Both the position numbers and the translations under genes were made by a program. From Tubiluchus corallicola (lineage: Eukaryota > Priapulida > Priapulimorpha > Priapulimorphida > Tubiluchidae): a stretch of DNA of 64,000 nucleotides. Location: assembly GCA_030141605.1 (NCBI GenBank), contig JAQGDQ010000417.1, positions 76,501 to 140,500 of the forward strand, given 5' to 3'. A model generated the notes under the pieces. It saw only the letters and a program-made list of their open reading frames with translations. It did no database searches and was not told where the DNA came from. The stretch's first letter is position 1, and every line of letters begins with the position of its first letter. Of the stretch, positions 34,762 to 45,586 are shown piece by piece.

Positions 34762-35185
34762 GCAGGATGCCCACACTGTATCTCGACACTAGGCAGAGGA
34801 ACTGCAAAAGCAGCCAACGGCTAGAGGGCGGAGTAGTTCAAGTGACCCAACGGCCATGTATAGAGGAGTAAACCTTCCAAATCAGGAGTGGAGCCCCGAA
34901 GGCGGACCAGTGCAGCATGCTCACTGACTCTGGCAGCTCCTACAGCCAACCTGGTGCCAAACGTATCGCTCGCTTTCCTTTGGACTACACCCAGGAAGAG
35001 AGGGGGGTGCCTGTTGTCTGGGCAACTCAGGATCTCCATACACCTTGGACAGGCGTGTGCCCTGGAGACGTTCAAAGATCGCACTGCTCAGCCACAGTTG
35101 ACACTGCAGCTCCATCAATGTGACTCTCTTGGCGAACACTCCATTGTCTTCTGAAGACAGAAGGATGCCAACAATACTACATCCC
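34762..35185 (+). mobile_element. GC-richer segment fused to the 5S sequence, possible 5S-SINE body
   Basis: About 420 bp, clearly more GC-rich than the flanks, running directly on from the 5S-like end. It finishes ...CCATTGTCTTCTGAAGACAG then AAGGATGCCAACAATAC, which has the look of a LINE-type 3' tail. Open frames occur in three frames and both strands, so none is convincing. It could instead be 5S spacer. Confidence 0.45.
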
Positions 35186-36150
35186 TCGGCTAATATATAT
35201 AGTTGGCTAATTGGGTCAAAACACTTCCATCACAAAATCACTCTATTAAGCGGCGCCTAATATAGCTAAAAAGATGCACATTCAAATAATCAAACTAGCA
35301 ATTTCTCCTGAGAAATCAAATAAAAATAGACTTTTTTGCTAACTTGTGTTTGTCCCGATCCAGTGATAATTGTCATTCTTTACTCCTTAATGGATTTATT
35401 ACAAAGAAAACAGGATGCTATATTATTAAGAAACAATTCAGAAATTCTAAAAATTGCTTGTAAATTTGTTTTAAAATGTATCAGTTCCCGAAAGTAATTA
35501 TTACAAATTGAAAATAAACGAACTATGTATATAACTAACATGACTTATGTAAACTAAATACTACATATGTATGGAACTATGTTAAGTTTGTGTTTATGTA
35601 CATTCATGTTGTACCATTGGGTTTACACATCTTGGTTTGATGTTGTGTCTTTGGTTTAAATTGTTGAGTTTGACTTGTGTAACTGTGTTCTTGATAACGT
35701 GGTATAGGTTTTTATAGCGCTGTATATGTGTGTAATTGTATCTTTTTAATCGCTGTGTGTATTGTGAGATTTGTGATTGTGATTACCCAATAAAATATAA
35801 AACTTTAATATTAGCATAGTAAGCTTTTGTTGCCATGACGATCCCCTGACGATCAGGGCAGCTCACTTGAAGGACTCCTCATTCAGTCACAGTCTCATAG
35901 CTACATGGTGGTGAACAATTTCCAACAAATTTTCACCGTAAGCTTGACGTAAGCAAATGGAATTTGTTCTTATTCTCATTGAGACAAACATAACGAATGC
36001 ATAAACAAATCCCAACCAAACACAACCAGAGGTCAAAAACAAGAAAAGTGAAATGCACTTCACCTTAAGCAACCAGCTACCAACACATTGCAATTTTAAT
36101 GCAAGGATAAATTTGTCCTTAGACGAACTGATTGTACAAAACATACTTGT

Positions 36151-36600
36151 GTATAGTAGGCCTGTAATGATACCGCGTTATCTTTTATTACAATATGTGT
36201 ATCGTCAAAGTGAACGGGTATCATGATAATATGAGTTAATGATACCTGGCAAATTAGCACGCGCTTGACTGTATGCTGATAAAAACAATGTAAAGTGATT
36301 CATACTGCAGCTATAGAGTGTACTGCAGATACGTAACAATCAGTGCAGTGAGCAGTAGTTGACTTAACACAGGCACTGCTAGTAGCCAAAGTGATTGAAA
36401 ATACAAGGTGTTTAATCTGTAGTAGACTAATTATGTTGTTTACATATAAACTTGTGAAAAGGCAAAAGTGAAAGAGTAACTTTTAAACCTAAGGTATTGA
36501 TAAGTTTTGCTTTTATGACAGCTTACAAAGCAAACTATTCTACACATTACACAAGTGGTAAATAAAAATCAAGCAGTTTGTTGAGTTACTTTGGCATTTT
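36151..36600 (+). mobile_element. hAT-like MITE family F, copy 1
   Basis: Starts TAGGCCTGTAATGATACCGC. Homologous in inverse orientation to 39,034-40,144. The TTAA at about 36,364 is empty. The right terminus is not clear. Confidence 0.7.
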
Positions 36601-36715
36601 GAAATTTGAGTATCCAATGTAATTATTATTTAATCTAAGCTTTCATTTAAAATAAGCTTTTGTAGTTTTCAATATTTTAGAGCATCCTTTATTCTGAACT
36701 TGTGTTTCCTTTAAA
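36598..36715. repeat. Dispersed repeat G, copy 2
   Basis: GAAATTTGAGTATCCAATGTAATTATTATTTAATC...TTTTAGAGCATCC...CTGAAC is about 90% identical to 11,938-12,050. An old interspersed repeat of unknown class. Confidence 0.75.
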
Positions 36716-37226
36716 GAGCGTTTAGCCAAAAAAGTCAAATCTCTCAAGTTTGTAGGAATTGATATCCGTTTGTTTATTCTCACATAAAACTATATTTTAA
36801 TAATCAAGTCATAGACTGAACAAGTATCTTTATAAGAAAGATGTCAGAAAATCACCACCAACAGTTCGATACACCATGCTGATACAGGTTAGCTCAAAAT
36901 CACACGAGATGCACCGTTAAGACACGTGGTAATAGTAATCAGTTTGACCACAAACAACCCTAACTTAATAAAAATAACTTTCATAGCGCAGTTATTATTA
37001 ACTATGCGTGAAAAAAAAGCGGTCTTTGCCTTTAATCACCCAAAAAAATTAACAAGAAAACAAACTGTATATATTCCTCCTTCACCGCCCAGATGAGACA
37101 GACAAGCAGACAGGTAAAATCTGATCAGCTGCGTATGACAAAAACATGGCTGCCAGTAGTACATCACAACTGTACCACATATGTACATGACAAGTACATG
37201 ACACGTACATCACAACTGCCACATAC

Positions 37227-37265
37227 CTTGTTAGTTGATGAAACTAAATTTTCGTCGCCTGGCAC
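37227..37265 (-). CDS. Candidate micro-exon 11 (13 codons), relay-loop insert
   Basis: A 39-nt open segment, VPGDENLVSSTNK, with acceptor TTCAATGTTAG, donor AAG|GTATGT, and phase 0 on both sides. It fits between RYVQ (exon 10) and ENIDFDF (exon 13), which already join as a perfect match to the mammalian RYKE|ENIE junction. It would therefore be an extra cassette. No homology supports it. The case rests on splice sites and phase, and a chance match is quite possible. Confidence 0.4.
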
Positions 37266-37529
37266 CTAACATTGAACAAAACAATAAATTATGCTTGCGG
37301 TTCAAGATATCAATTTTGGCTTCATTCGTATGGCTTCACTAAAGTCAGGTGAGATATGCGCACCATTAAAATCTCTGGTGACAAATCGTCCTTTGTGGAT
37401 GACGAAATAAGCATCAAGAAGCTGCGCTTTCATGGCGGTTGCCAATAGGAACTTTGCAGCAGCATCAAGAGCAAAGAGGAAGTTTTAACTAAGAGTAGAA
37501 TGCAAACTTTCTTTTCAATTTTTTCACTA

Positions 37530-37732
37530 CAGTAAATCCTCGTTTAACGGCTCCCCGTTTAGCGACGTTTCGTTTTAACGACGCTGAACATTTGCACATT
37601 TTTTCACTTAAGGACTCACAACACTTTTACCTAATGTGATGCATTAAAACGATACGTATTGCATTATCCTGTTCTAAAAATGCACTAGTAACGCAAACAT
37701 TATAATTATTATTATATAATTCTACAGTGTTA
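37530..37732. mobile_element. Truncated left end of the same pogo-like MITE
   Basis: CAGTAAATCCTCGTTTAACGGCTCCCCGTTTAGCGACG... repeats the first about 200 bp of the element that follows, in direct orientation. It is either two nested insertions or a local duplication. Confidence 0.75.
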
Positions 37733-38441
37733 CAGTAAGTCCTCGCTTAATGACTCCCCGTTTAGCGATGTTTCGTTTTAACGACGCTATTTGACACCTT
37801 TCTTCAGTCAACAACGAACGTTTCACTTTAACGACGATTTTTTGTTTTGCTCTAAGCCAATTTTTATGTCATCAGCAACTTTTTTACTCAATTTGGTGCA
37901 TTAAAACAGAACAGATTGCTTCATTCTGTTCTAAACCCACACTAGTAACGTAAACAGTGTAATTATTAAACAAGTTTTTGCTTCTCGACCGACTGCTAGC
38001 CGTTTATATCAAGTCAGACCAGTGAGCAATTCTGCCAGCAACCTGTTGCTATGGCAACTGAACTAAGTATGTAGGTAAATTTCACAAGGTCGCCCCAGGG
38101 CTTGGTTGTGACTCTGCAGTGTTTATCGTTCAATACAGACTAGGATTAAATGTTAATGAAAAAGAAACCGCTACAGCTCAGTTTGGTAAGTACAATATAT
38201 AGGTGGTTTCAGGCAAGCAGAAAGACATTAATCAGTAGACAATAAAACTCAAACTAAAACGATAAATAAAACTCACAGAATGTTTAAACTTATATGGTTT
38301 AAGCTGTTCTGATTTTTGTTCCTGGAATGTATCTCAATTCTTTTACATTGCTTTCTATGGAAATCTTGGTTTCCTTTAACCGAGTTTCGCTTAACGTCGA
38401 GTTTTGCCGGAACGCATTAGCATCGTTAAGCGAGGACCTGT
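37733..38441. mobile_element. pogo/Tigger-like MITE
   Basis: Begins CAGTAAGTCCTCGCTTAATGAC after TA and ends near CATCGTTAAGCGAGGACCTG, an inverted pair. Sub-terminal CGTTTCGTTTTAACGACG and GTTTCGCTTAACGTCG also pair. No transposase remains. The right end finishes about 200 bp upstream of the exon 10 donor. Confidence 0.8.
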
Positions 38442-38640
38442 CAGACCATACTATAAACCAATTAACATTTCATCCAGTTATTCTGTCAGCTTCCGAGGCC
38501 CACTCTATTCATCTGCTGCTGGTACCGACAAAAAGTTTTACAGTGAGCAAAAGGTATACCTTATGGTGGAGCCACCTATCGGACACATTTATAGTTTTCT
38601 TACGGGTACATACTATTACCTGTAATTAAGCCACGCTTAC

Positions 38641-38833
38641 CTGCACGTATCTGTCTACTTGGTTTGTAAACATGTTCTCATGAAACAGAAACTGAAAACG
38701 CTCTTGGACGTAGTTGTGGCACAAGTCTTCGAAGCTTGAACCCGTTTTACGGCCGACGGTCATCGGATTCTGGATGCCAGGACTGTCCACGATGATCATG
38801 CAGTTGGTAGTCCGGTAATTTGAAGAAAACGAC
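38641..38833 (-). CDS. MYO18A: Exon 10: switch II and relay helix
   Basis: 193 nt, phase 2 to 0, acceptor TTTTAG, donor CAG|GTAAGC. Residues 798-862. CMIIVDSPGIQNP gives switch II DSPGIQN (814-820). The glutamate found in conventional DIxGFE is replaced, as in human DTPGFQN, which predicts weak or absent ATP hydrolysis. SFEDLCHNYVQERFQFLFHE is the relay helix, and the exon stops right at the relay loop (RYVQ). Confidence 0.97.
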
Positions 38834-39035
38834 CTAAAATATGGCAAACATACCATGAGATGGAAGGCCTCACAGAGTTTTATAGTGCTCTCAGACATTT
38901 ATAGTATTTTCTTGGGGTTTTTCTATAAATAAACAGCATAGCTTATTGACGCAAAAGTGATGTGAAGACTAAAGAATTATACTACTGGCAACAGTTATAT
39001 TTATTGACAACTTAATGAGTATAACAGGTTAGGGC

Positions 39036-39105
39036 TGTAACGATACACCTAGGTCATGATACGATATGTTCATGACCTAGGTGTATCGTTACAGTCCTAA
39101 TATGC
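39036..39105. repeat. Near-perfect hairpin, about 27-bp stem
   Basis: GCTGTAACGATACACCTAGG then TCATGA, loop of about 10, then TCATGACCTAGGTGTATCGT then TACAG. It contains the CTGTAACGATAC terminal motif seen in hAT-like MITEs, so it is most simply a snap-back element end. Confidence 0.85.
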
Positions 39106-39457
39106 CCGAGTTAACCTTTGCAGCTTTTGTAAAAAAAACAGATGAAGCCATTGATAGTTGATACGTTCGTAAACATATTTCATCAATCAGCACTTTTAGG
39201 ATTCCTAAATGGTAAAATAATTCCGTAAACTGTTTGATTTTTATGCATTTACTTGTGTAATGTGTAGGCTATTGTTTGCATTGCAAGCCACCAGAAAAAC
39301 AAAACGTTGCAACACTTTGTGTTTAAAAGCTACTCGTGCGTTTCCTCTTTCACTTTTGTCATTTCACAGGTTTATATGTAAACAACGTCATTAACCTACT
39401 ACAGATTAAACAATTTGTATTTTCAGCCACTTTGGCTACTAGCAGTACCTGTATTAA

Positions 39458-39914
39458 CCCTTTCAGTCCCAAATTATTTTTTTAATAAGAAAAAATTTTT
39501 TGGCTTGGTACTTTTGTTCAGTATGTCCATCTTGTTTACACATAATAATTATTTTTTCTACCGTGCCCGCGTGCTAAATATAACCTGTATCCCACGGGAT
39601 ACATTGGGATTCAACGGAAGCAAAAATGTGCTTCATTTTGCAACTGTTGATAATTTTTTAAAGTATTTAAGACCTTTAGTATGCATGCTATGCTGATCTG
39701 TACAAAGTCGTCTCTAAAGTACTGTACCTTGCACAGTTTTTTATGCTACGTAGATTTTCTAGTTTGCCATTTTATCACCATTTTTAGTCTATTGTTATTG
39801 GCTTAAATCAAAATAACTATTAACAGATCAAATAACTGTCAGTTTTAAAATTTTGTTAATTTTAAAGGCAGAAAATATTCTCGTAACCCACGGGATACAA
39901 CGGGTATGAAAGGG
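39458..39914. mobile_element. piggyBac-like MITE, TTAA-flanked, nested in family F
   Basis: 457 bp, ends CCCTTTCAGTCCC and GGGTATGAAAGGG, flanked on both sides by TTAA (39,454 and 39,915). The related family F copy at 36,151 shows the uninterrupted site GTTGACTTAACAC. Internal repeats of CCCACGGGATACA lie near both ends. Confidence 0.88.
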
Positions 39915-40208
39915 TTAAGTCAACTATTGCTCACTGCACTGATTGTTACATATCTACAGTAAACTCTACAGCTGCACGTTTGAATCATTTCATGTTGTTT
40001 TTATTAACATTCGGTCAAAACGATGATAATTTGGTAAATATCATTGACTCAGATGATCACGATATGGGTGCACATTTGTGATGTGCATATCACAATAAAA
40101 GATATCACTATGTATCGATACATTCATGTATCATTACAGGCCTATAAAAGATGTCACCAGAATACCTAGAAGTCATACCCCTTTAATTCTACAAAATGCA
40201 AACTTTAC

Positions 40209-40349
40209 CGGTTGACAAGAGAAAGCAAAGCATTGAATGCTTCTGTGTACAGCCCCACAACGAAGCCATCCAGCGCCTCCTGGGGTGATAACGAAGCCAC
40301 ATCGGCTGCGATGGATGAACTACTAGCCAGTTTCCTATCTAACGTACTC
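40209..40349 (-). CDS. MYO18A: Exon 9: motor helix before switch II
   Basis: 141 nt, phase 2 to 2, acceptor CTCTAG, donor CCG|GTAAAG. Residues 751-797. EALDGFVVGLYTEAFNALLSLVN matches human [25 protein letters not shown]. This is the HO-helix equivalent that precedes the central beta strand. Confidence 0.95.
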
Positions 40350-41359
40350 CTAGAGAAAAAATACCGTTTTACTGCATTGAATTAATGTTAACAGGCTAAA
40401 TCTCCTCTATATACATGTACATAGGTATGCAAAAATGACAGATCATTTCTACACAAAACTTCATATCTTTAAGCATTTGAAATTATAGTGTGAATTGTCA
40501 GGACTATTGAACAAAGGGATCATGAACAATTTAAATTTAGATTAGGTTAGGTTAGATTGGTTTGTTTTTATCTACAAAAAATACATATCATTTTATGCAC
40601 ATTTTCATAGCAGAAAAAAGACAGATTAAGGAAACGAAGAAGGAATTTAAGACAGGACAAAGGCTGGTGAAGAACCAGTCGATTATCAAGTCAACCACCA
40701 GTGTTCAGAAGCCATAGTACTGTTAGGCATAAATCAAAAATAATAATGTAAATTCAATAAATGAGAAATGTAAATGAATATTGTGCCAACAAATGCAGCA
40801 AAGAAACAAAAAATGTAGAAACTTAAATATACGAATATATATATATGTAAATAATTACGTATATATATATATATATATATATAAATAGTTGAAGATTTAA
40901 CAATATTTGTTGTATTAGTAATTGTTTTGCATGTATAATAATAGTGTCATTGTATTTCATAGTTGAAATTGTATATATGTCTTGTTTTTTTGTATATTTC
41001 AAAATTGTATGTATGTCTCGTATGTATTTTTGACACTAATAAATAAATATCTAAATATGTGTGTGCGTGCGTGCGTGTGTGCAAGCGTGCGTGTATGTAT
41101 AAATAAGAACTTAAATATATGCAAAAGCAAACCCCAAACAATAACAATAAGCAAATCAACAATCATCCGAAAGCAACATCAAAGAATAATCCATATATGA
41201 CAAAAACCAAAATAGGTAAAAATAACGATGCAAAAGCATTTTTGTGTGACTGTGTTTCCATTCTTTAGGGAATTTTGCACATCAACAGATTGATATCGAG
41301 TAACATGAGAATATTATAATTAGACGTGCGGAAGACTTAAAAGTCAAAATAATCATTAC
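40350..41359. other. Intron 8, only simple repeats
   Basis: About 1 kb of AT-rich sequence with (AT)n at 40,858-40,882 and GT/GC dinucleotides at 41,056-41,095. Nothing else recognised. Confidence 0.5.
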
Positions 41360-41501
41360 CTAAAAGAGTCGGTACGACTGGAAAAGCTTTGTCCCGGTTG
41401 AAATATTGCCCGAGTTAAGCCCTCGACGGTTGTACCAAGCAGACTAGCAGCCCTCTGTGCTGCTGTTGGTTTATTAAACTGTGCTTTGTTACTACTGACA
41501 C
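41360..41501 (-). CDS. MYO18A: Exon 8: motor, low-complexity insert region
   Basis: 142 nt, phase 1 to 2, acceptor TTTCAG, donor TAG|GTAATG. Residues 704-750. AAQRAASLLGTTVEGLTRAIF matches the human [20 protein letters not shown] helix. The following stretch (QPGQSFSSRTDSF) takes the place of the human QRSTSFRQGP loop, probably surface-exposed. Confidence 0.94.
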
Positions 41502-41670
41502 CTGAAAGTTACACAACGAATGAATGAACACATAACATTTGTCACGAACCGGCAAGCATATGCACAAACAAGCGCGAAAGCTCTGAAGCGGGTGTCATCA
41601 TCTAGTCCAGTCACTAAAAAGCTGGCATCCACTCGAGTGGTTATAACAAAGTAAAATCCGGGGCAGTAAT

Positions 41671-42040
41671 GTACAACTAGTGGTGAGCATCAATCTTTCG
41701 AGTTCGATCAAGTTTGTTAGACATTTGTCAGCATTCTGATATACCATTTTGTTGTTTTAATGGTATTGAATAGATGTACCTAGAGGTGCACCAGAAACAC
41801 ATTTTCAACAACCGAATCAAAGCCGATTTTTTGGGAAGGTACAGCTCACTCCTAGTTGTACATTACTGGGTAAGCATCAATCGTTCGAGTTCGAACAAGT
41901 TTTTTAGATATTTCTCGGTATTCTTATGTACAATTTTGTTGCTCTTAGGTACTTGGAGGTGCATCTGAGACACATTTTCAAAAACTGAAACTGAAGCCGA
42001 TTTTTTTGTGCTTGGCCGAAAAATGTAACCGAACCGAAAC
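41671..42040. repeat. Tandem duplication, period about 187 bp
   Basis: GTACAACTAGTGGTGAGCATCAAT...TTCGAGTTCGA at 41,671 recurs as GTACATTACTGGGTAAGCAT...TTCGAGTTCGA at 41,858. The following ACCTAGAGGTGCACCAGAAACACATTTTCA and ACTTGGAGGTGCATCTGAGACACATTTTCA also pair. The copies are diverged by about 15-20%. Confidence 0.8.
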
Positions 42041-42165
42041 TTGGTAGAATGATTGGCCGTACAGCCGGGCGGAATTCCGAATAAAATATCAAGACAAACT
42101 GGAATACCAGACAGCAGTCTAGTCGATCCACATTTTTTACCGAAACTGAACAAAATTGTCATGTA

Positions 42166-43312
42166 CAGTGAAACCACTTCATACTGCTACTGCTTGCTTT
42201 GGGACTGTGAAAAAGTTGGCATTAAAAGAGTTTGACATTACAACGAGGTGCATTAATACATACACGTCTATGCAAATACAGTATTCTTGTTTTGCCAAAA
42301 ATTTGACAAATGACATTATGAAAGGCTGTCGTTATGTGAGGTTGACATTATGAAAGGCTGTCGTTATGTGAGGTTGACATTATGAAAGGCTGTCGTTATG
42401 TGAGGTTGACATTATGAAAGGGGTTGTTAAGAGAGGATGGCATATAAAAGGGGGCATTAAGCAAGGTTGGCATTATAAAATGGGGTATTAAGCGAGGTTG
42501 GCATTACAAAAGGGGCCGTTAAGCCAGGTTGGCATTACAAAAGGGGCCGGTTAAGCGAGGTAGGCATTACAAAAGGGGTCGTTAAGCGAGGTAGGCATAT
42601 AAAAGGCGTCGTTAAGCGAGGTTGACATTATAAAAGGGGTCGTTAAGCGAGGTTAACATTACAAAAGGGGGCATTAAGCAAGGTTGGCATTATAAAATGG
42701 GGCGCTAAGCGAGGTTGGCATTACAAAAGGGGTCGTTAAGCAAGGTTGGCATTACAAAAGGGGCCGGTTAAGCGAGGTAGGCATTACAAAAGGGGTCGTT
42801 AAGCGAGGTAGGCATTACAAAAGGGGTCGTTAAGCAAGGTTGGCATATAAAAGGCGTCGTTAAGCGAGGTTGACATTATAAAAGGGGTCGTTAAGCGAGG
42901 TTAACATTACAAAAGGGGGCATTAAGCAAGGTTGGCATTATAAAATGGGGCGCTAAGCGAGGTTGGCATTACAAAAGGGGTCGTTAAGCAAGGTTGGCAT
43001 TACAAAAGGGGCCGGTTAAGCGAGGTAGGCATTACAAAAGGGGTCGTTAAGCGAGGTAGGCATTACAAAAGGGGTCGTTAAGCAAGGTTGGCATATAAAA
43101 GGCGTCGTTAAGCGAGGTTGACATTATAAAAGGGGTCGTTAAGCGAGGTTAACATTACAAAAGGGGGCATTAAGCAAGGTTGGCATTATAAAATGGGGCG
43201 TTAAGCGAGGTTGGCATTACAAAAGGGGCCGTTAAGCAAGGTTGGCATTACAAAAGGGGCCGTTAAGCGAGGTTGGCATTATGAAGGAGGGTGTTACAAT
43301 GAGGTTTGACTG
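42166..43312. mobile_element. TA-flanked TIR element expanded into a satellite
   Basis: Ends CAGTGAAACCACTTCATACT (left) and, reversed, CAGTCAAACCTCATTGTAAC (right), with TA at 42,164 and 43,313. From 42,310 the interior is an array of about 30-bp units (GAGGTTGGCATTACAAAAGG then GGTCGTTAAGC). At 42,651, 42,899 and 43,147 identical blocks recur with a 248-bp period. Confidence 0.8.
42310..43300. repeat. About 30-bp satellite with 248-bp higher-order repeat
   Basis: Monomers differ by small fixed variants (GGGGCC, GGGGTC, GGCGTC, GGGGGC; AAGCGAGG, AAGCAAGG). The same order of variants repeats every 248 bp, with the GGTTAACATTACAAAAGGGG monomer as a marker. Confidence 0.9.
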
Positions 43313-43716
43313 TAGTTCTAAGTCAAAAGTACAATTATAAACTCTCTAATGTTTTATCACTTTCAGTTAATGGTGATTGGTACCTGTAAAATTATCAAGC
43401 GTTTTTATCTAACAGTTATGTAGTAATGTATTACGTATTTAAAATGTAGCCCAAACTCTTAAAAAAAGTAACTTCAGTGAGTCGAAAGTTCGCCGAACAT
43501 TTAGTGATTATTACTAAGTTCATCAGACGGGATTTATAAACTGATTTTGCAGAAGATATTCTACAATCCAAATATTTGGTGTATCCCTAGTTACACCTGT
43601 CTAAAAACAAACTCACTCGTAAAATAAAGTACAGTCCATTTAAGGAGTAAATATGTAATCAATGTAAAACAATACAGCTAATATAAACAGACACTCAAGT
43701 AACAGAGCGAACATAC

Positions 43717-43861
43717 CTACTATAGCTCCAGCAATACCAAGATGATAAACTGCTGCTAGTACACACCAGATGGCTCTGGCTTCTTCCGGTTTTATGCTGA
43801 GTATATCTAGAGATGATGCTATCCTTGCCCAGGCAAGTGCTGCTCTCTGCTTGTCTTCAAC
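43717..43861 (-). CDS. MYO18A: Exon 7: upper-50K helices
   Basis: 145 nt, phase 0 to 1, acceptor TTTTAG, donor TAG|GTATGT. Residues 656-703. LDILSIKPEEARAIWCVLAAVYHLG corresponds to the human segment [22 protein letters not shown], in the position of the usual myosin HLGN helix. Confidence 0.95.
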
Positions 43862-44123
43862 CTAAAACAAAACAGCCAGGATAGACGTCTCATCAAATCT
43901 AATTTTCATTCCAGCACAATAACTCTTGATGTTCAGACACCGCTTGCTTGTTGTAGCTGCTGCAGAAGCAGGTCATTTCTATAAACTCTCCAATGGAAAC
44001 TCATGCGACAGAGTTCCTAAACTTGAAAATAAATATTAATTAAAATTAATTGGGAAAATGGTTATAAAATTAATGGGAAAATACGCAGTAAAAATTGTCC
44101 TCAACAAAAAATGTATATTCATC

Positions 44124-44128
<5 letters not shown>

Positions 44129-44167
<39 letters not shown>

Positions 44168-44275
44168 TGTATGTGTGTGCACGTGCGTTCAGGTGTGTGT
44201 GTGTGTGTGCGTCGTGCAGGTGCGCGTGTGCATGTGTGAGTGTGTTTGTGTGTATGTGTGCGTGCATGTGTGTGT
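44129..44275. repeat. (GT)n microsatellite
   Basis: Pure (GT)n to about 44,164, followed by degenerating GTGCGT/GTATGT units. Confidence 0.93.
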
Positions 44276-45586
44276 ACAAAGGCACAATGAACAAGTCCTG
44301 AAACTAAAGTAACGAAAAAATATCTTCAACACCAAATAACAATCTAAAACACTGATGTGGGAAGTGAAAGCGTCAAGCAACATGCGATAACGAAAACGTA
44401 AACGTAAACAAAGGCACACATGCAAACAAGCCAATTGTATGTATAATGGCTATTTGCCAATTGCAACCATTTTTGCATAGATTTTGATCGCTTTACTATT
44501 CTGTTCGGCTCCGTTTTATGTGAGGGAAAGTAAATTTGTTTTTCTCGGAGAAATGCAAACTTTAACACAGCGCACGTTAAATGTTAACGTGTAATATGTT
44601 AATATGTAATTGAAAATGATGCTTGTAGTTTAAATATTAAAGAATTAGCATTTGAAGGGTAGAAGATTTGACATCCACTGTGAAAAAGATAAAGTGAAAC
44701 TGAATGAAAAAATATGCACTGAAAATATAAGAATAGCAGAATATGACAGTTGGTTCAACTACATGAGATGAGCCCACCTCAAACCAACTCCTGAACAGTC
44801 AGCATGCTGCACTATACAATGTATGAAAATAAAAGCCCCACATGAGCAAAGATGTTGCTTTTATTATGGCATCACTTCTGATTTAGTGATGGGCAATTAA
44901 TAGATTAATCGAATCAATCGAGATTACAACCGTGTATAAATCGATATAATGGGCGATTGAACAGTAATTCAGTTTTAAAATCAAGAGCAAAATACACCTG
45001 TTACACACTGACTAAAAGGCAGCGTTTTATAAATGGATTTCTTGCATTTTTTCCTCGTTTTCTCACTTTACACAATGCACAGAATTGCAATCCACAGTTG
45101 TCATCGTGAACGACCGAAACTCCGAAACGACCGAAATAAAAAAAATTTAATTTGCAATTAGATTAATAACCTGTAAAACCGCTGTTGCTGTAGTAGATAT
45201 GGCTTCTATCTATCTGTTACCTATTCTAAAAATGGGTTTAACCTCATAGTGAACGAGTTGCTCTAGTTTTGCTATATTCTGTACTACCTGTTGGCTTTCA
45301 CAAGACATTATATGCAGACATCTTTTTACCTGTATTTCAGTGGAAACTTCTGTATCTATAAACGTTTTAAGTACACTCTACTGTTATACCTTTTGTGTGT
45401 TGCAAACTGGGGCTTCTTACTCGCTTTCATGTGACATGGGTAGTTGACATAGTAATGAGTTGTTAATGAATCTACGTGTCTGTAAAAATAGTTTGCGAGC
45501 GTGAAAATGGCAGACAGCAACGAAAGCCATGAAGAAGTTTATAGGCTAATTTCAGTACTGCAATGTTTGGGAAAATATTCCCGTTC

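Larger units (their letters stand above)
39034..40144 (-). mobile_element. hAT-like MITE family F, copy 2 (reverse), with nested insert
   Basis: Read on the minus strand it begins TAGGCCTGTAATGATACATG and follows copy 1 (36,151-36,600) through CAATCAGTGCAGTGAGCA, GTTTACATATAAAC and ACACATTACACAAGT. It is split by the element at 39,458-39,914 and finishes at the AACGATAC hairpin at 39,036-39,105. Confidence 0.75.

Noticed and set aside
34821-35154. Overlapping frames of 70-90 codons around the 5S-derived segment
   Set aside because: Three frames on both strands are open at once because of GC-rich composition. None has splice context or known homology.
36151-40144. A single 4-kb transposon bounded by TAGGCCTGTAATGATAC and its reverse complement
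   Set aside because: It would contain conserved myosin exon 10. The two ends are better explained as two inverted MITE copies, because their inner sequences are reverse-complementary to each other.
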